Of a DNA stretch of 64,000 nt, positions 39,444 to 52,700 are shown piece after piece. How positions within the stretch are numbered: position 1 is the stretch's first letter; each line of letters starts with the position of its first letter. The translations under genes were made by a program, and so were the position numbers. A model generated the notes under the pieces. That model made no database searches. It was not told the DNA's origin and saw only the letters and a program-made list of their open reading frames with translations. This stretch comes from Bilabrum cf. latius (Eukaryota > Bigyra: Bicosoecida > Bigyra > Bicosoecida): the NCBI GenBank assembly GCA_965178125.1, contig OZ237776.1, forward strand, positions 62,001 to 126,000, given 5' to 3'.

Positions 39444-41227
39444 ATGCGAAGCTCGGGCCTCTCGAGAGCCGGGTCGTCCTTGGTTGGCACCAGAGGGAGA
39501 GGGCGAGAATCCAGCGGGGCCGCGAAGAATCCATTTGCGCTTCCATCCGAGGAAGAGTTCGGGCAGTTGCGGGAGAAGGAACGCGAAGAGAAAATACGAG
39601 TGAGATCAGTGAAAGATGTGCACCATTTGCTGACATAGCCGATCGGATTGTCAACAGCACTTCTACAAGTACGATTCAATGTCGAGTGCCATCGCCCACC
39701 TTTTCTCTGCAGGCCCGAGAGGAGTTGAGCCGAAAGAAAGTATGGGAGAAGCTGCCATCGACGCACCGTACAGGGAGAATCAAGCGGTTGACCGAAGCTG
39801 ACGTCCCGGTGAGGGACGAGACTGCCCGGGAGCAGATTGCTCGCACGCAGCGCCTCGTGGCTTCCGCCACCCAGGCCATGGGCGTGGGAGGCCGCCGGCC
39901 TGGGGACCGAGAAAGCATAGGAGCATTTCTTTCCAAGAAGCGCGAGATGTTTCTCGTTCAGATGTCCCTGGACACCAAGAGGGAAGAGATTCAGAAACTG
40001 GAGCGCAAGGCCCAGCTCAAGGAAGAAGCGCTCAAGAAATCCGAGGTCATGCTGGAGGAAGACGCGATCAGGTTCGACGCGTTTCTAAAGGAAAACGACA
40101 AGGAAGCATTCCAGGCCCTGAAGCAGGCCGAGGCAGAAACGAAGAAGAAGCAGGAAGCGCTCCAGCGCATCAAACGCCTTCGTCACACCATCAACGCGCT
40201 CTCCACGGAGACAGCCAAGATCCGGGACAGCCTCAAAGCATGCAAGCGATACAAGTCCTTCCTGGACTCGTTGACAGACGAGTCATGGCTGCAGGAGCGG
40301 CGGCAGGAGAAGCGGCAGAGGCAGGAGGAAAGAAGGAGGGCGCGGCTGGTGGAGCGGCAGTCCGCCTGGGAGCAGGTGCGACAGAGGAAAGAGACGGAGG
40401 TTAGGAAATACGCCAGGCAAGAGAGACAAAAGGCGCTCAGGGACGGGGAACAGCCCCCCAACTTCGACATCCCTGCCATGGTGCTATCGGAGGTACCCCC
40501 CAGGCCCACGGACGCCGACGAGCCGCTCACTTCCAGCGGGGAAGACCTGCCCATGTACTTCGTGAGGCCGGGTCAGCTCCTGGAAAAATTCGCTAGGAAA
40601 GAAGCGGAGAACCTCAGCCTGATCCAGCAGGCCCAGGGAACAGAGCAGCAGCTGGAGGAGCTGCGGGCGCAGCACCGCGAGATCAGGGCCGTGGCAGAGG
40701 CGCAGCAAACGGCCCAGCAATCGAGCCTGAAATCGCTCAAGGGATAGATCGTCTCAGAGGCGCGAAGGGGGGACGCGTTGGCTCGGCGGGCCGCGGTGAC
40801 CGGCGGGTCTGCGGCTCAGGCCCGTCTGCTCAGCAAGCTCGGCCGCAAGATCGAGACCGTGCACGACGCGTGCGTGGGGGCTCAGGCCAGCAAGCCCACC
40901 AGGATCGGTATGCTCACTCGCCTTGAGGGCGAGCTGGAGCACCTGCTCGAGGACATCTCCAAGATTCCGAAGGAGTACGTTGAGAGGCAGGAGGACGCCC
41001 TGGAGAAGACTAGGAGGGAGCACAGGGTCAAGGAGAGGAAGGCGGAGCAGGCCAGATTGCAGCAGGAGAGGCTGGCGCGGTCGGTGGCGAGGTCCGATGC
41101 ACCGGTGCAGAAACGCGCCACCAAACCGGTCATGTGGAGGAGCCGGCCGCCCGTGAAGAAGGTCAAGGAGGAGGCGCCCGACCCTGCGAGGCTGCAGGAA
41201 CTGGAAGACCTCAAGTTCTTGACGTGA
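39444..41227 (+). CDS. CFAP100: CFAP100-like axonemal coiled-coil protein (two exons)
   Basis: CFAP100 with CFAP73 forms the modifier of inner arms (MIA) complex at inner dynein arms in motile cilia. Exon 1 39444-39599 (ATG to KEREEKIR), exon 2 39713-41227 (AREELSRKKVWEKLP to TGA); 556 residues. Exon 1 carries NPFALPSEEEFGQLREKE, the N-terminal signature of the family. Exon 2 has the DUF4200 coiled coil (REEIQKLERKAQLKEEALK, then FDAFLKENDKEAFQALKQAE and KRYKSFLDSL). The TAG at 40745 (SLKG-[Q]-IVSEAR) reads as Gln and continues the coil to LEDLKFLT. Intron donor is CGA|GTGAGA and acceptor TCTCTGCAG, phase 0. A further 5' exon is possible. The gene implies that the organism builds motile cilia. 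Confidence 0.85.
39600..39712 (+). other. Intron of the CFAP100-like gene
   Basis: 113 nt, GTGAGATCAG donor and pyrimidine-rich CCTTTTCTCTGCAG acceptor. Retaining it would replace the conserved N-terminus with a meaningless frame. Confidence 0.85.
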
Positions 41228-41839
41228 TGATGATAAGAACAGTATGCTGTTTTCTTTCCTGGCAGCTCTTAATGCGCTCGTGCCGTTCAGGTGCCCGATT
41301 CAGGGACTGGATCACTCGCCGGAGGTTCCGCTGCCAGCGAAAATTGCGCGGCGGCAGGCGTGCTCAGCCTCGTAGCATTTGCAGATCGTGGGCTGTGTGA
41401 TGTGCGTTTCGCGGCGATATGTTAAGTTACTAACACATTTGCCGTTGCAGATTGATTCGTTCCAGGAGGGTTATGGTGAATCTGAAATGTCGTATCGTCA
41501 GAATCAGTCGGGATTGCTCGAGAGCCTCGAGCCTCCAGGCCCCTTCCAACAGACGAGCGCGCGACACACTCCAGGTCTCAGTGCAACGGCTTGCACATCT
41601 CGCAACAGTGCATTTCTGAGGACACAACCACCCCCCCCCCCCCCCCCCCCACCACCAGCTGCATCCTCGCACAACCCCTCACGTGACGCCTACCCTTCCC
41701 ACGCCACGCATCGTGCCTCCCACGCTCTCATCTCACGGCCTGCCCCAACCGTGGTGGTCCAACGCGCACCACCCCCCATGACTGTCTCACCACCCCCCAT
41801 GACTCTATCACGTAAAAAACGCGAGCAAAAGCCCCACAC
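41228..41839. other. Spacer with 20-C homopolymer between convergent genes
   Basis: 612 bp between the CFAP100-like TGA and the end of the next minus-strand gene. It contains a run of 20 C (41631-41650) and short direct repeats (CACCCCCCATGACT twice near 41770-41800). A plus frame of 210 codons crosses it but owes its length to the C run and antisense overlap. If the neighbouring gene has a further 3' exon, that exon would lie here. Confidence 0.45.
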
Positions 41840-44800
41840 TTACCACCTCATCGGAGGCTGGGCGAAGACCTCTGCGTCGAAAGCGTCACTGTACCCGGAG
41901 AAGAACATGGTGCCATCGGCCGTGCTTGCGATGCCGGTCTTCTTGGTAGGATCACCACCTGGCATGCACTCCACTGATTCGATCAGCCGCAAGGTGCCCG
42001 TCGGTAGGTGAACCATGTGAACCTTTGTGACTGAGTCCGATCTCGATTGCTTGGCGCAGAATGAGAGCACCTGGGTGGCAGCCGAGTAGTGCAGCGGGCC
42101 GTACCACCCGCCAGATAAGATCTTGGAGTACTCGATCGGCGGGGTTGTTTCAAGCACCTCCGGCGTAGTCATGTTGCGGTTCCAGAAGAGGATCTTGTGG
42201 TTGTTTGCGCCATAGGGCTGCATCCGGAAAAAGACGCCGAAGTCGGTGGCGACCATGTAGTACAGGTCATTGTACTAGCTGTTCGTCCATGAGAACGGGA
42301 TGAAGTCGACCTCACCTGTAGAGGGGCTGTAGGTCATGAGACCGCGGTTCGTGGTCGACTGAACGTTGTTGGTCCGGTTCATCGAGGGGTCGGTCACGTT
42401 CTCCCCGGGCATGACCACGAGCCCGTCGTAGAGTGCGATCGAGTGCTGCAGGGCCCCGTACTACGCGGCGAGCTCGGGGATTAGCTTCGATTCGCCCGTC
42501 ACTGTATCGACCCTGTAGAGTCTGTTGTACGACGTGGTACCGCCGGGGGTACCGTCAGTGTTGTACTTCTCTGCATTAGCTCGCACGATGATGTCGCCGC
42601 TGCCATCACCGGCAGGAACGGCCCCGGTAAAAAATCGATTGGAGAAGTCGGGCGAGCCGATCATGCTGACCGATCCATTCTTGGTGACGATGAAGGGCTG
42701 GTTACTTTTGCTCGGGTACTGCCCCTGAGCCACGAATGCCCCACCGACAATCTACCCTGCGTACGGGGACACGTTCTCCTTGAATCCCGCTGGGGTCGCG
42801 TCGATAGTCTCAGATGATCCGTCGGCCCAGTTGATCTTGACCAGGGTATTAGAGCCCGAATTCAACCACACGCTGCCATCGCCCTCGCCCGTGGCAGTCG
42901 AGAAATTGCACGTGACGGGCAGAATGGATGTCGACTGTGGGTAGTTGGACAGTTTGGTCCAGTGTCCAGTGGAGTTGAACCTCCCGATCACGTTGCCCTC
43001 GTTCGAAGAGAAGTAGGCGGCGATGATGCTATCATCCGGGCCGTTGCACAGCGTCCTTGGGCTAGAGTCACCGGTCCTGACAGGCTCGCCCTGTGCCTCG
43101 AGCTCAACCGTGGTGAAGGTCCCACCGTCCTCGAACGCGTTTACCACGGTGCCCACGGACTCTGTCGTGTCGGTGATGAAGTAGAACGAGTCCGTCGCGC
43201 CGTCGAAGCTGTTGCTGCCCACACCCGCGGCCTCTGAAAAGAAGTACGTCAGTGGCGTCGTTGAACTTGCGGCGCTTTGGAGCTTGGTAGCCGCAGTAGT
43301 GGTTCCATCCATCGTGGCTCTCGCTAACGTGTGTGCCCCATCTGCCTCCTTTAAAGAGAAGTAGACGCGCGTGCCAAGGCAGGCCATGTTGTTCGCTGGG
43401 TCGTCCTTGAATCCGCTGAACGCGTTTGTCGGCCCGTGCACGGACTCGCCTGCGCCCATGGTGACGTCTGCCCAGCTGGTGTGAGTGGAATCCAGCGAGA
43501 GGATGTAGTTTACCTTGTTGAATCTGTGCATGACCACAAGGTAGTCGTTGCATACAAGCCCCGGTGCTATGGACTGGATATTAGCCGGCTAACCAGCGAC
43601 CACCGCGGTGAAGGTGCCGTCCGACGGCTTGTAGCTTGCCAGCTTGGGCAAGTATGGGTTGTCGGCACTCGAATGCAGGTAGAAACGGTCCTGGAACCAC
43701 ATGAGGCCGCTCGCATATTTGCCAAGGTCTGTTTCCGCTTGAAGGTCGTAGCTGCCGGATGACGGCACGACGCTCACCAGTTCCAGGTCCGGAACGTTCG
43801 GGAGGGGTGCATTGCCTTCGCCGACGGCATTCTTCCTGCGCATCGCGTACAGCTCGTCACTTCCAGAGACAGCCATGCTGCGGAATTCGTTGTTAAACCC
43901 GTACGTGCCATTGATTCGCGCCTCTACGCTCAGCGTGTCGTCCTGGGGATCGAGCTTCATCGTGTACAGGCCCTGCATTGAGTTGGGGTTCGGCACCATG
44001 AGGCCGATGGCAGCCACCTGCAGGCCAGCCTGGTCATTTCCTTGGAACGCAGCCAGGCTTGATGGCTCCACCTTGAACGTGTCCGATTCGTCGTTCATCT
44101 TGATGAAGGTCGACGGCAGGTCTCCGTCGTTCTCTGGCTCGCCCCACCGCAGCTCCGAGGTGTCAGCGGCAGAAACTGTGAACACCGCCAGGTGGTAGTT
44201 GGCAGTCACCACCGTGACCTCCCTCCCGGATGGCGTGTCCGTGCCCACAATGCGAAGAGCAAGATCCCCGCGGTGGTCCCTGGGACCCGCGTTGGGCGCG
44301 TAGGTCCCCGTGATGAACGACTCGTTGTACGGGAGAATCCCGTCGTTCTTGTCAATGCGCCTGAATTCCGGGAGATTGTCTGGTGAATCGGGGTGGACGT
44401 ACCTGAAGTAGGTTGAGTCGTGGTGCGTGAACAGGGTCTTCATGCGGCCGTAGACGCCCAGGCTGTTCATATCCTTGGTGAGGAAGGGCGTCGCCAAGGC
44501 CGACGGCGAAGCCGACGGTGAAACCGACGCGCTCGGGGTGGCCGATGGAGTGATGCTGGGGCTCGGGCTGTTGCTGGGCGTGCTGCTGCTGCTCGGAGTC
44601 GGGCTGTTGGATGGCGATGCACTGATACTCGGGCTGTTGGATGGCGAGGCAGTGATGCTGGGGCTCGGGCTGTTGCTGGGCGTGATGCTGCTGCTCGGGG
44701 TCGGGCTGTTGGACGGCGAGGCAGTGATGCTGGGGCTCGGGCTGTTGCTTGGCGTGCTGCTGCTGCTTGGAGTCGGGCTGTTCGATGGCGAGGCTGTGAT

Positions 44801-45760
44801 GCTTGGCGTGGGGGTTGAGCTGGCAGTGCTCGTCGTGGAGGGGGACGCTGACGGGCTGCTGCTAGGGGTCTGCGGTGCGCGGGATTTGAAGACGGAACTG
44901 TATTGGGCAGTCAAGACCAATGGCGTGTGCGCACTGTCCAAGATCCTTTGGAATCGTGGCTAAGAGTGTGCAAGCAGGCAAGGCAGCACACACAACAGCG
45001 AGGTTGGAACCGACGAGGGGAGGGCACTCACCGTGTCACCACCGTCAGAAGTCGATTCGTCAGTGATTGGACCCATCTCGATGGCTTCATCGGGATCCTC
45101 CGACACAGTGATTTGCGCATTTGGCGCTGCCTGCTCCATGCTGGACTCTAGGGAGCCGTCGTCGACGGCAGTGGTCACGCGCTCAGCAACCTCGCTCGCT
45201 TCGTCGGCGCTTGATGTCAGCAGGACCTGCACTACGCGGCCACGCCTGCGCAGCTGGCGAAGATACTGAGTACTGCGAACATTTGCCGCGTCAAGGCGGC
45301 GGGAAGTCATCTCCTCTTCGATCGTGATCACCATGTTAGCCGCATCGTGGCCCGTCGCGGTCGCGGTGGCGGCGTTCATGGCATCTGCAACAGAGCAGTT
45401 GGGCGCCGTTCCGGCAAACTCGTAAACAACTTCCACGTAATGCGTGAATTGCCCTGATTGGACCGCGTTTGTTCCTGCCGTCTAGCATGCGCCCTCGAGG
45501 ATGTCAGCTTGAGCCAAGCCAACAACCGAGGCGTCGTCCTCGCCGCCATCATCCGCTCCTGTGAGCAACACGACAGCCACAATGATTGCAACAATAGCAA
45601 GTATCGCGCCTGTCCCTCCCATAAGAACGCATGTCGAGCACATGGGACGTTGCTTGGCTTGTTCCTTCTTGTGGCGGCTCTCTGGCGAAACGCGGTCTGC
45701 AGAGGCATTTTTCGGCTCATGCATGGGGTTGGCACCCCGAAGTTCAGGAGTGTCGTTCAT
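41840..45760 (-). CDS. Single-pass surface protein with Ser/Pro/Thr stalk and beta-propeller-like ectodomain
   Basis: One frame from ATG at 45760 to TAA at 41840-41842 (1,306 residues), broken only by TAGs (45482, 44960, 43589, 42752, 42461 and the 42270s). A cytoplasmic N-terminus of about 40 residues precedes one TM helix (AILAIVAIIVAVVLLTG, about 46-62): type II topology. A small globular region follows, then a Ser/Pro/Thr stalk repeating SPSNSPTPSSS (44860-44510), then about 870 residues of short beta-strand-like repeats resembling a propeller without clear FG-GAP motifs. Two uncertainties: GTGAGT...TTAG at 45033-44962 could be a 72-nt in-frame intron removing 24 residues, and the terminal TGG-TAA-GTG also fits a G|GTAAGT donor leading to a missing last exon. 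Function is unknown; adhesion is inferred. Confidence 0.68.
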
Positions 45761-46732
45761 ACTGCGAACATTAAAACGATTCTTTCGGGCGATTCTACAT
45801 ATCATTGAGTGGTTCGAGTATACAGCTTTGATGGAGCAGCGACTCGACGCAGCGCAGCTGATTCACTTCAACTCGCCCAAATACGACATCGCACCAACGC
45901 AGCGTAGAACATGTGCTGTGAATTAGGCATGATAACGTACTCACGCTACCGATTCTGAGGTGGTACGTCGTGTACTTCTGTGAAGGTACGCAACTGTGTC
46001 GATTCCCTGTCTCTTGGTTGGATGACCCCACTGGCACCGTGAGTCACTGGGGGGAACCCCGGCGGGCCCCGGGGCAAGATTTTCTTGGGGGAGGGGGGCG
46101 GCGGGTAGAAAGCAGATCCACACTCCCTTGTTTCCCTCACCTACAAAAACTTCGCGAATATTTTGGGATAATCGTTGAGATCACATTTCCAGTTGTACGG
46201 ATATGGTTACGTAATGCCGGTCGGCCCGGCCGGCGGGCAGTTAGAACGGTGGCCGCAGAGCCAGTAGCCAAGTTGCCAGCTGCCAGTTTCGCAATAAATG
46301 ATGCCCGCGAGTGCATCGTACTCAAGTTTACATGATTCTTATTTTGGGAAGGTGCTTTGCCGGATTATTCGGAGGAGGGAAGACGCTTAAGTTAATGCCC
46401 GAGCTGAATCCAGTCGACATTACGAATGCCGCACACAATGCTCAGAAGTAGACTTCCGTACATGCCAATCCATTGTGTTGGCAAAACTCCAGGAATAGCT
46501 GGAATGCGGCTGCTTTCCATGCGTATGAATCGCTGCTTTGATAAGATCTCATGATTGTCTCTCATTTCCAGCCACCTGAAGAGAGAACACTGGTTGCTAT
46601 GGGTGCTTTGCATGACATTGAGTTCATGCGAATACATGTGAACATCAATGCTCAACTGACCAAACAGGAAAATGCCTTATCGTTTCGTTTGGATGGCGTC
46701 GCAGCCTCCTGCGTCGCTACGGCACCTGGACA
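45761..46732. other. Spacer between two minus-strand surface-protein genes
   Basis: About 970 bp with no convincing gene; the in-frame ATG at 45805 could extend the downstream gene by 15 residues. AT-richer than the flanking genes, apart from a GGCCCGGCCGGCGGG patch near 46220. Expected to hold the promoter of the 41840-45760 gene and the 3' end of the giant gene. Confidence 0.4.
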
Positions 46733-49700
46733 TCAGACGGGGCTCAGCCCCACCATGCAGTGCATCCTCTCCACCCAGCTCCCCCCGAACCCCATAGCAA
46801 TCAGGCTCTCGTGGGCCGCGCGCCCCACCGCGGCCTGTCCCAAGGGCACACCGTACAGGGCGCAACCCCCCCCCGTCTGCGCCAGGCAAACCCCCGCCGC
46901 CTCCACCGCAGTGCCCTGCACCAGCGCATCACCCGCACTCGTCACACCCTCCACAATAAGCTCCGCCCCTGCCCTGGCCCCCTCCAGCCTGGACCGGACC
47001 TCCACCTCGGCACGAATCGCCTCGATCGATGCCGCCATGGCCCCTGCCCGTTGTGCCCTCGCGCACGCACTCGCGCACTGGTCCTCAGAGGTAAAGGAGC
47101 CGAGAGCTTGCAGCCTCATCGCCTCTGCCTTGACCGCCAGCAGAACGGCCGTCCCGTTGGAAAGCCAGGCTTCCACCGGGCCGCGCCTCAGGCCAGTGGA
47201 CAGGTGAACGGATAGCTCGCGGCCAGCCAGCAGGTTCCCGTCGATGTCCACCACCTCGTGCGCCAAACCGGAAATGCCCTCGATCGCCCGAGCAAGAGCG
47301 TGACCCACGGATCGGAGCGCCCAATCCACCGATGGATGCGCGGGCGCCGGCCCGTCGGCCACCACCTCCCCACCGTCCCCGTGGTACCCCAGCCCGGCGA
47401 TGGCGTGGGCCATGATCTCGTTCTCCTCCGAGAGCTCCTCTCCGCTGAGATCCAGCGCAGCCAGCTCGTCGAGACACGTGCACGCCAGGCCATCAAGCTC
47501 GGCGCCTTCCGTCTGCTCCGGCAGCTCTGCGGGGATCGACGGCAGGGAGCCGTTGCCCCAAAGGGGCATCGATTCGCCCATCCTGAGCTCAACGGCTAGT
47601 TTTGAGACCCTCCAGTCGTCGCCTGGTGCGATCCTCGGCCTCAGCACTGTGTCTTGTTCCCTGTCGCACTGCAGCGCCACCTAGATCGGAGTCGATGATG
47701 CCTCACCGGGCACCTCCTCGCCCTCGTCGTCGGCTCCAGGGAACACAAGGGCGTGACCCTGCGACTGGGGCACCCGTCGGGCCGTGCTCTCCAGCAGCTG
47801 CATCGCATTGCGGGCGTCCTCAACGGCACCCGCCGCCGCGTCGCCCAGCAGATCGACCTGCCCCTGAAGCGCGTCAGCAACCGCCTGTGCCCTACCCAGG
47901 CTCGTCTCCCCGCCCGCCCAAGGCTCCGCCAGCAACACCCCAGGGGTGCCTCCGACGGCGATTGATGCCGCCCGCATCATGGCCTGCTGCCTCGACCCGC
48001 TGCCCAGAGTGCCCACTGGCCTCAGCGAGAAACGGTCCGCGCTCGCTGCGGAACTGGCGCCGCGCATCCAGAGGAAGGTGCCCTGTCCGCCGCTAGGTGC
48101 AGCACCGACGTGCAGTGCACCCTGCTCCGCCAGCGCCTGCTCCGTGATCGCCTCTTCCGTCGCAAGCTGGCCCTGCCCGCTGCCCGCCCCGGCTGCGTGC
48201 TCGATCAGGCGGGCGAGGGCAAGCGCGGTGGCATTCGCGTCTGGAAGGTGCGCGCAAGCCGTGCGGTTGGCGGACCTGCCCTGCCCGAGCAATCCACGCC
48301 CGCACGCGTGCTTGAGCCCAAGCACCTCGAGCACCTCGTCGTGGTCGTGCGCTCCGATGGCTGCAGTCCCCGACTCGGTGCTCGCGTTGGGTGCACCGCC
48401 TTGCAGCGCGCCGCTCTCCAGACCGGCCTGCAGCAGCACGCTCGCCCATCTAGATCGGACCGACGCGATCGCCCGGGAGTGGGCCGCTGCCGTGCTTGGC
48501 GCGGTTGCAACCAGCACGCCGAGCGACGACGATGATGATGACGAATGCGATGAGTGTGGGACGGCCAACGGAGCGATGGGCACCGCCGACTGCGATCCAC
48601 CGGTGGATTCCCTCGCAGCCGTCCTCCTCCTGGACTCGAGCTCCTGCGGGGACATGCCATTCAGCTGAGAGACCAGATGTCCCGGTGGGCTGGCTTGGTC
48701 TGTCAGCAGGACGGTGGCTCTGTACTGTTCCCTGTGGGCGGTGGCATTGGGCTGGTTGGGCGGGAGGGGCAGCACGGCAGGCGCTGGCAGGCACGCGGGT
48801 ACGAACCGTTCCGCGTAAAAACCTTGCGTCATACGGTCAATGACGCGGAAGCGGCCCAGCGGCACATGCGGCACCCTGAAGTTCCTCTGCTCCGCCCCCG
48901 GCTCTACCCATCCCACCGATGTGAAGCTGGTCACTAGCGAACCCATCACGCTGCGAGCGGGCACGACTGCCATCGCACCAGCGGGTACGTTGTTCGGGCG
49001 AGATATGCCGGCGTCACGGACGGTAGAAGCCACGAGGAGCTTGCTGCTGGCTGGTGTCCTGGCGCTCCCCGGCTGTGCCACCACGCTGGCGTTCCAGCCA
49101 CCCCCGTCGCTCGGATCGAATCCACCGGTGGACTGGCTGCTGGGCAAACCCTTGCAGGGCGCGCTTCCGGTATCGCACCCGGGACCCTCACCGAACCCGG
49201 TCGGCTTGGGCACCGCCAGCCCGGCGTGGCCTCCGTCTGCCAGCGGCACGGGAACTCGTCGCGTGCACGCGATCCACCCATCGGAGGCCCTGTCGTTGGT
49301 GCCGCCGCGCAGGTAGAAATCAGGCACCTTGGATGCCGCCGGATCGCCCTGCACTGCGCACCCCGCGTCCTGCATGTGGGTCTCCATGCACGTGGTCTCG
49401 TCCCCCGAACTAGCCGTTGAGCTTGCGCACGTGCCCGCCGATGGTAGCTGCCCCAGAGCCTCGAGCTCTGGCAGCCCGCTATCCCGCACCGAGGGCATGG
49501 GTTGCGGCCTGCCGTCGCACAGCCCGCACGCGGCTACCTCCGGCATCCAGTTCTGTGACGGCCCAGGGGAAGGTCCTGCTGCTAGGCTCCATGCCGGACC
49601 GCGCCTGTCCTCCCCAGCGGCGGGAATCTCCACTGTCTGCGGCCCGATCATGGATGCGTTGGACAGCCCGGGCCCGCCGGCCGTGGCTCCCACAAGCAAA

Positions 49701-52700
49701 GACCAGCGGTAGGCCGATTCGTTGAACTGGGGCTGGTGGGCCTGATCGCCCTCACCCGTCCAATCGACGGGACTCACGGCGAGGGCCCGGCCCAACTCGC
49801 TGGTCGTCAGACTTCCACCGGTTGCAACCGGTGGTGTGGGCAGCTGCGCGCCGCCCATGGCGTGCATCATCGGCTGCCAGCTCAGCGCACTCGTCACGAT
49901 GCGCCCGTCGGATGGGTCCACATGCATCGAGACGGTCGCGGCCGCCACCGTTCCGTTGTTCCCCGCCGGTCCTCTGTTCCCCGGAGCGGTTGCAACCAGT
50001 CCCAGGGTCAGCCGGCCGTCGGGCAGCCGGGCGGAGCCCAGCCCGGCGAGGGCAGTGCCAATGCGGGAGGACCCCGAGAGCGGCACGCGCTGCGGCAAAT
50101 CGCCCCGAACCTCCACGAGGTTCGCGCCAAAGGTTCGCTAGGACTGGCGCACCGTGACGAGTGCCACGGTTCCGTTGTTGGAATCCATTCCAGGGGCGCC
50201 GATCGCCAGCACGGGGAGGTGGCCGGTCCCGGGATTGAGACCCGCCACTGCGAGCGACGCGCCGAATTGCGCCCCGGCGGCATCGAACGCGCTGCCGGAC
50301 ACCGGTTGCAACCGTTTGCTGCCAAGGTACATGACCCAGTCGTTCCGGGCCCGCAGCGTCATCAGATACACGTACCCGGGCCCTGTGTCACCAGAAGATC
50401 CCGCGCCCACTGCGAGCAAGGACACACCCTCCTCTGCATTGTTGGGTCCAGCAGGCACCGATGCCAGTGATACCCCGAGCAGCCCGTCGGTCGGCAAGCC
50501 CTGAAGCTCGGCAGGCGCTGTTCCCTCGTCCAATGCGTCAGTGCTTTGGAAGAACCTGGGGCTTGCATCGGATGACATGGCCGCGAGTGGATGCCCGCCC
50601 TCGTCGGTTGTAAGGTGCAGCTTCACAAATACCAGATTGCCCTGGCCCGCGGCGAGTGGAGAACCGATTGCCACCCACACGCCGCTGCCCGACGGGCGGC
50701 CGTTGCTATCGACCGGCCGGCCAAGGCTGGCGATGGCAGCCCCGAAGCGAAATCCCGCGGCTACCGCGCTGTCCCATAGGGTCGCCGAGGCAGGCGCCAG
50801 GTCGTGCAGACCCTCGCCGAAAACGCGAGCCGTTTGGAACGGTGCCGTTGGAGTGGTCCGATGCAGTACTGCGATCCTTGACGTCGTGGGGCTGCCGGTG
50901 ACAAGCCACTGCCCCGCCGGGATCGATCGAACGAGATTGTCCACCCTGGTCGACCTGGCCAAACCCGTGGTAGGATCCACCTGCTCTCCGATGAACGCCA
51001 TGGCCGCACCAAAATCGTCCTCGGTGGCTAGCTGCGTCCCATTGGGATGGCCACCCACTGCAGGCATTCTCTAGACGGGGCGCATGAACCCAGCGAGACT
51101 CCTGACCTCGGGTGACAGCCTCTATGATGGGTCGATGGGACCAAGCTCGCCCAGCCTCTGGCCAGAAGTGATGGGTCTGGCTGCGCCCATCCTGCTGCCT
51201 AGCGGCGCGAGGTCGCCGGTTTGGCCACCGAAGTACTGCAGCTAGGTCGCATCGGGGGCCAGGGCATACGCAAACGCTCCGTCCCTGGCTGCAATGTCCT
51301 CGTAGACCACCGCCCCTACAGCACCAGGAGCCGAGACAACCATGCCCGGGTTGGCCGCAATCAGTGGCATCGCATTGCCGGGAACGCCACAGGCGGTAGG
51401 GTGTCCAAAGTCGTACAGCATAGACAGATCCCTGGGCAGAGTGCCCCTGTGCACCTTGGATCCGAGCCGACGGTTGTACAGAGCCAGCACCTGTGTCGGC
51501 GATGGGCCCGGTCCTGACCAGCCCCTTAGTTCTCCGATCTCGCCCATAAAAGATCCAACGGACGGCGCCGCGCGGCGAGGAACGTTCCCTGCGGGTTCGG
51601 CGTCTAGCTCGGTCCCGGCGGAGGGGTTCACGTCACATTCGCGTGCGTCCACGCCAGCGGGCCGGGCGCCGATGATCGGCACCAGGGTGATGTTCCTTGC
51701 TTCCGGATGCCTGGCGCTCGCGTCGGGCAGCTTGAGGGAGCCAAGAGGACTGCCCGCCGGTATGGCCACCCTAGTGGATCCACTCGTCACACCGGGGGAC
51801 TGTCCCAGCCAGGACGCCTCCGGCCACCCGTCCACGTACAGCCTGACCAGCTGCTGATCGGCCCGTTGTTCCCTGGGGAACACGAAAGCCAAGTGATGCC
51901 AGTGCCCATCGGCCACGGACCGATCCCCAACGAACCTCCAGCGAAGGTTCGCTGACATGGCCCCGGAGCCGTTGGTGGCCGCCAGCTCCAGCTCGGGCTT
52001 GCCCTCGTCGTCCAGCCCGAAGTGGATGAAGCCCATGCGGGAGGGAAGTGCAGCGCACGACGGCACGTGCCCGTCCACAGGAAGATTCGAGTAGATGCTG
52101 CCGCCTGCACTCGCCTCACCCGTCGAGCCAGCGCGCGAGCTGCTCCAGTCCACCGCCCGGGAATCCACCCGGACATGCGCCTCGATCGCGGACAGAGGGC
52201 CCCGGCCCTGAGGCAGCCCACTCGTCACCAGCACAGGGGCCTCTAGACCGTCCCTCCCCATGGGCGCCCAGCTGCCCTCGCCCTCCCTTTGCAGGCGGTT
52301 CTCCACGCGCCCCTGCTACCTCTTCCGGTTTCCACGCTGGGGAACTGCGCCGTGGCGCTGGGTCTCCTGCGTGACGAGTGCGCCGGACATGTTCTGCCTG
52401 GGCGAAGCGAGCTGGCCGGGCAAGGGTGGGCTTTGGGGCGCAAAGGCCTTGGAAATGAGGGGAGGTGGGAGCTGTCTCGCCGGTCCCTGCATCTGCTGCA
52501 GCACGGACGTGTCCAGTCCCGGGATCGATTCCCGGAGGCGGTCTACCGCCGTGGACCCGCAGACCTCGGCCGGCCCTTCGATGCCACCTAGGGGGCTGCA
52601 CTGTAGCTTAGCGGGCGAACCGACTGATACCAGACTAGCGGAACCACGCGTGCCGTCGCATTCAAACTGCGCGGCGCCGGGGCTGGACGGAACCACCTTT

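Noticed and set aside
41379-42011. 210-codon plus-strand ORF with a poly-Pro run
   Set aside because: The Pro run is the 20-C homopolymer, and its 3' half is antisense to the stalked surface protein.
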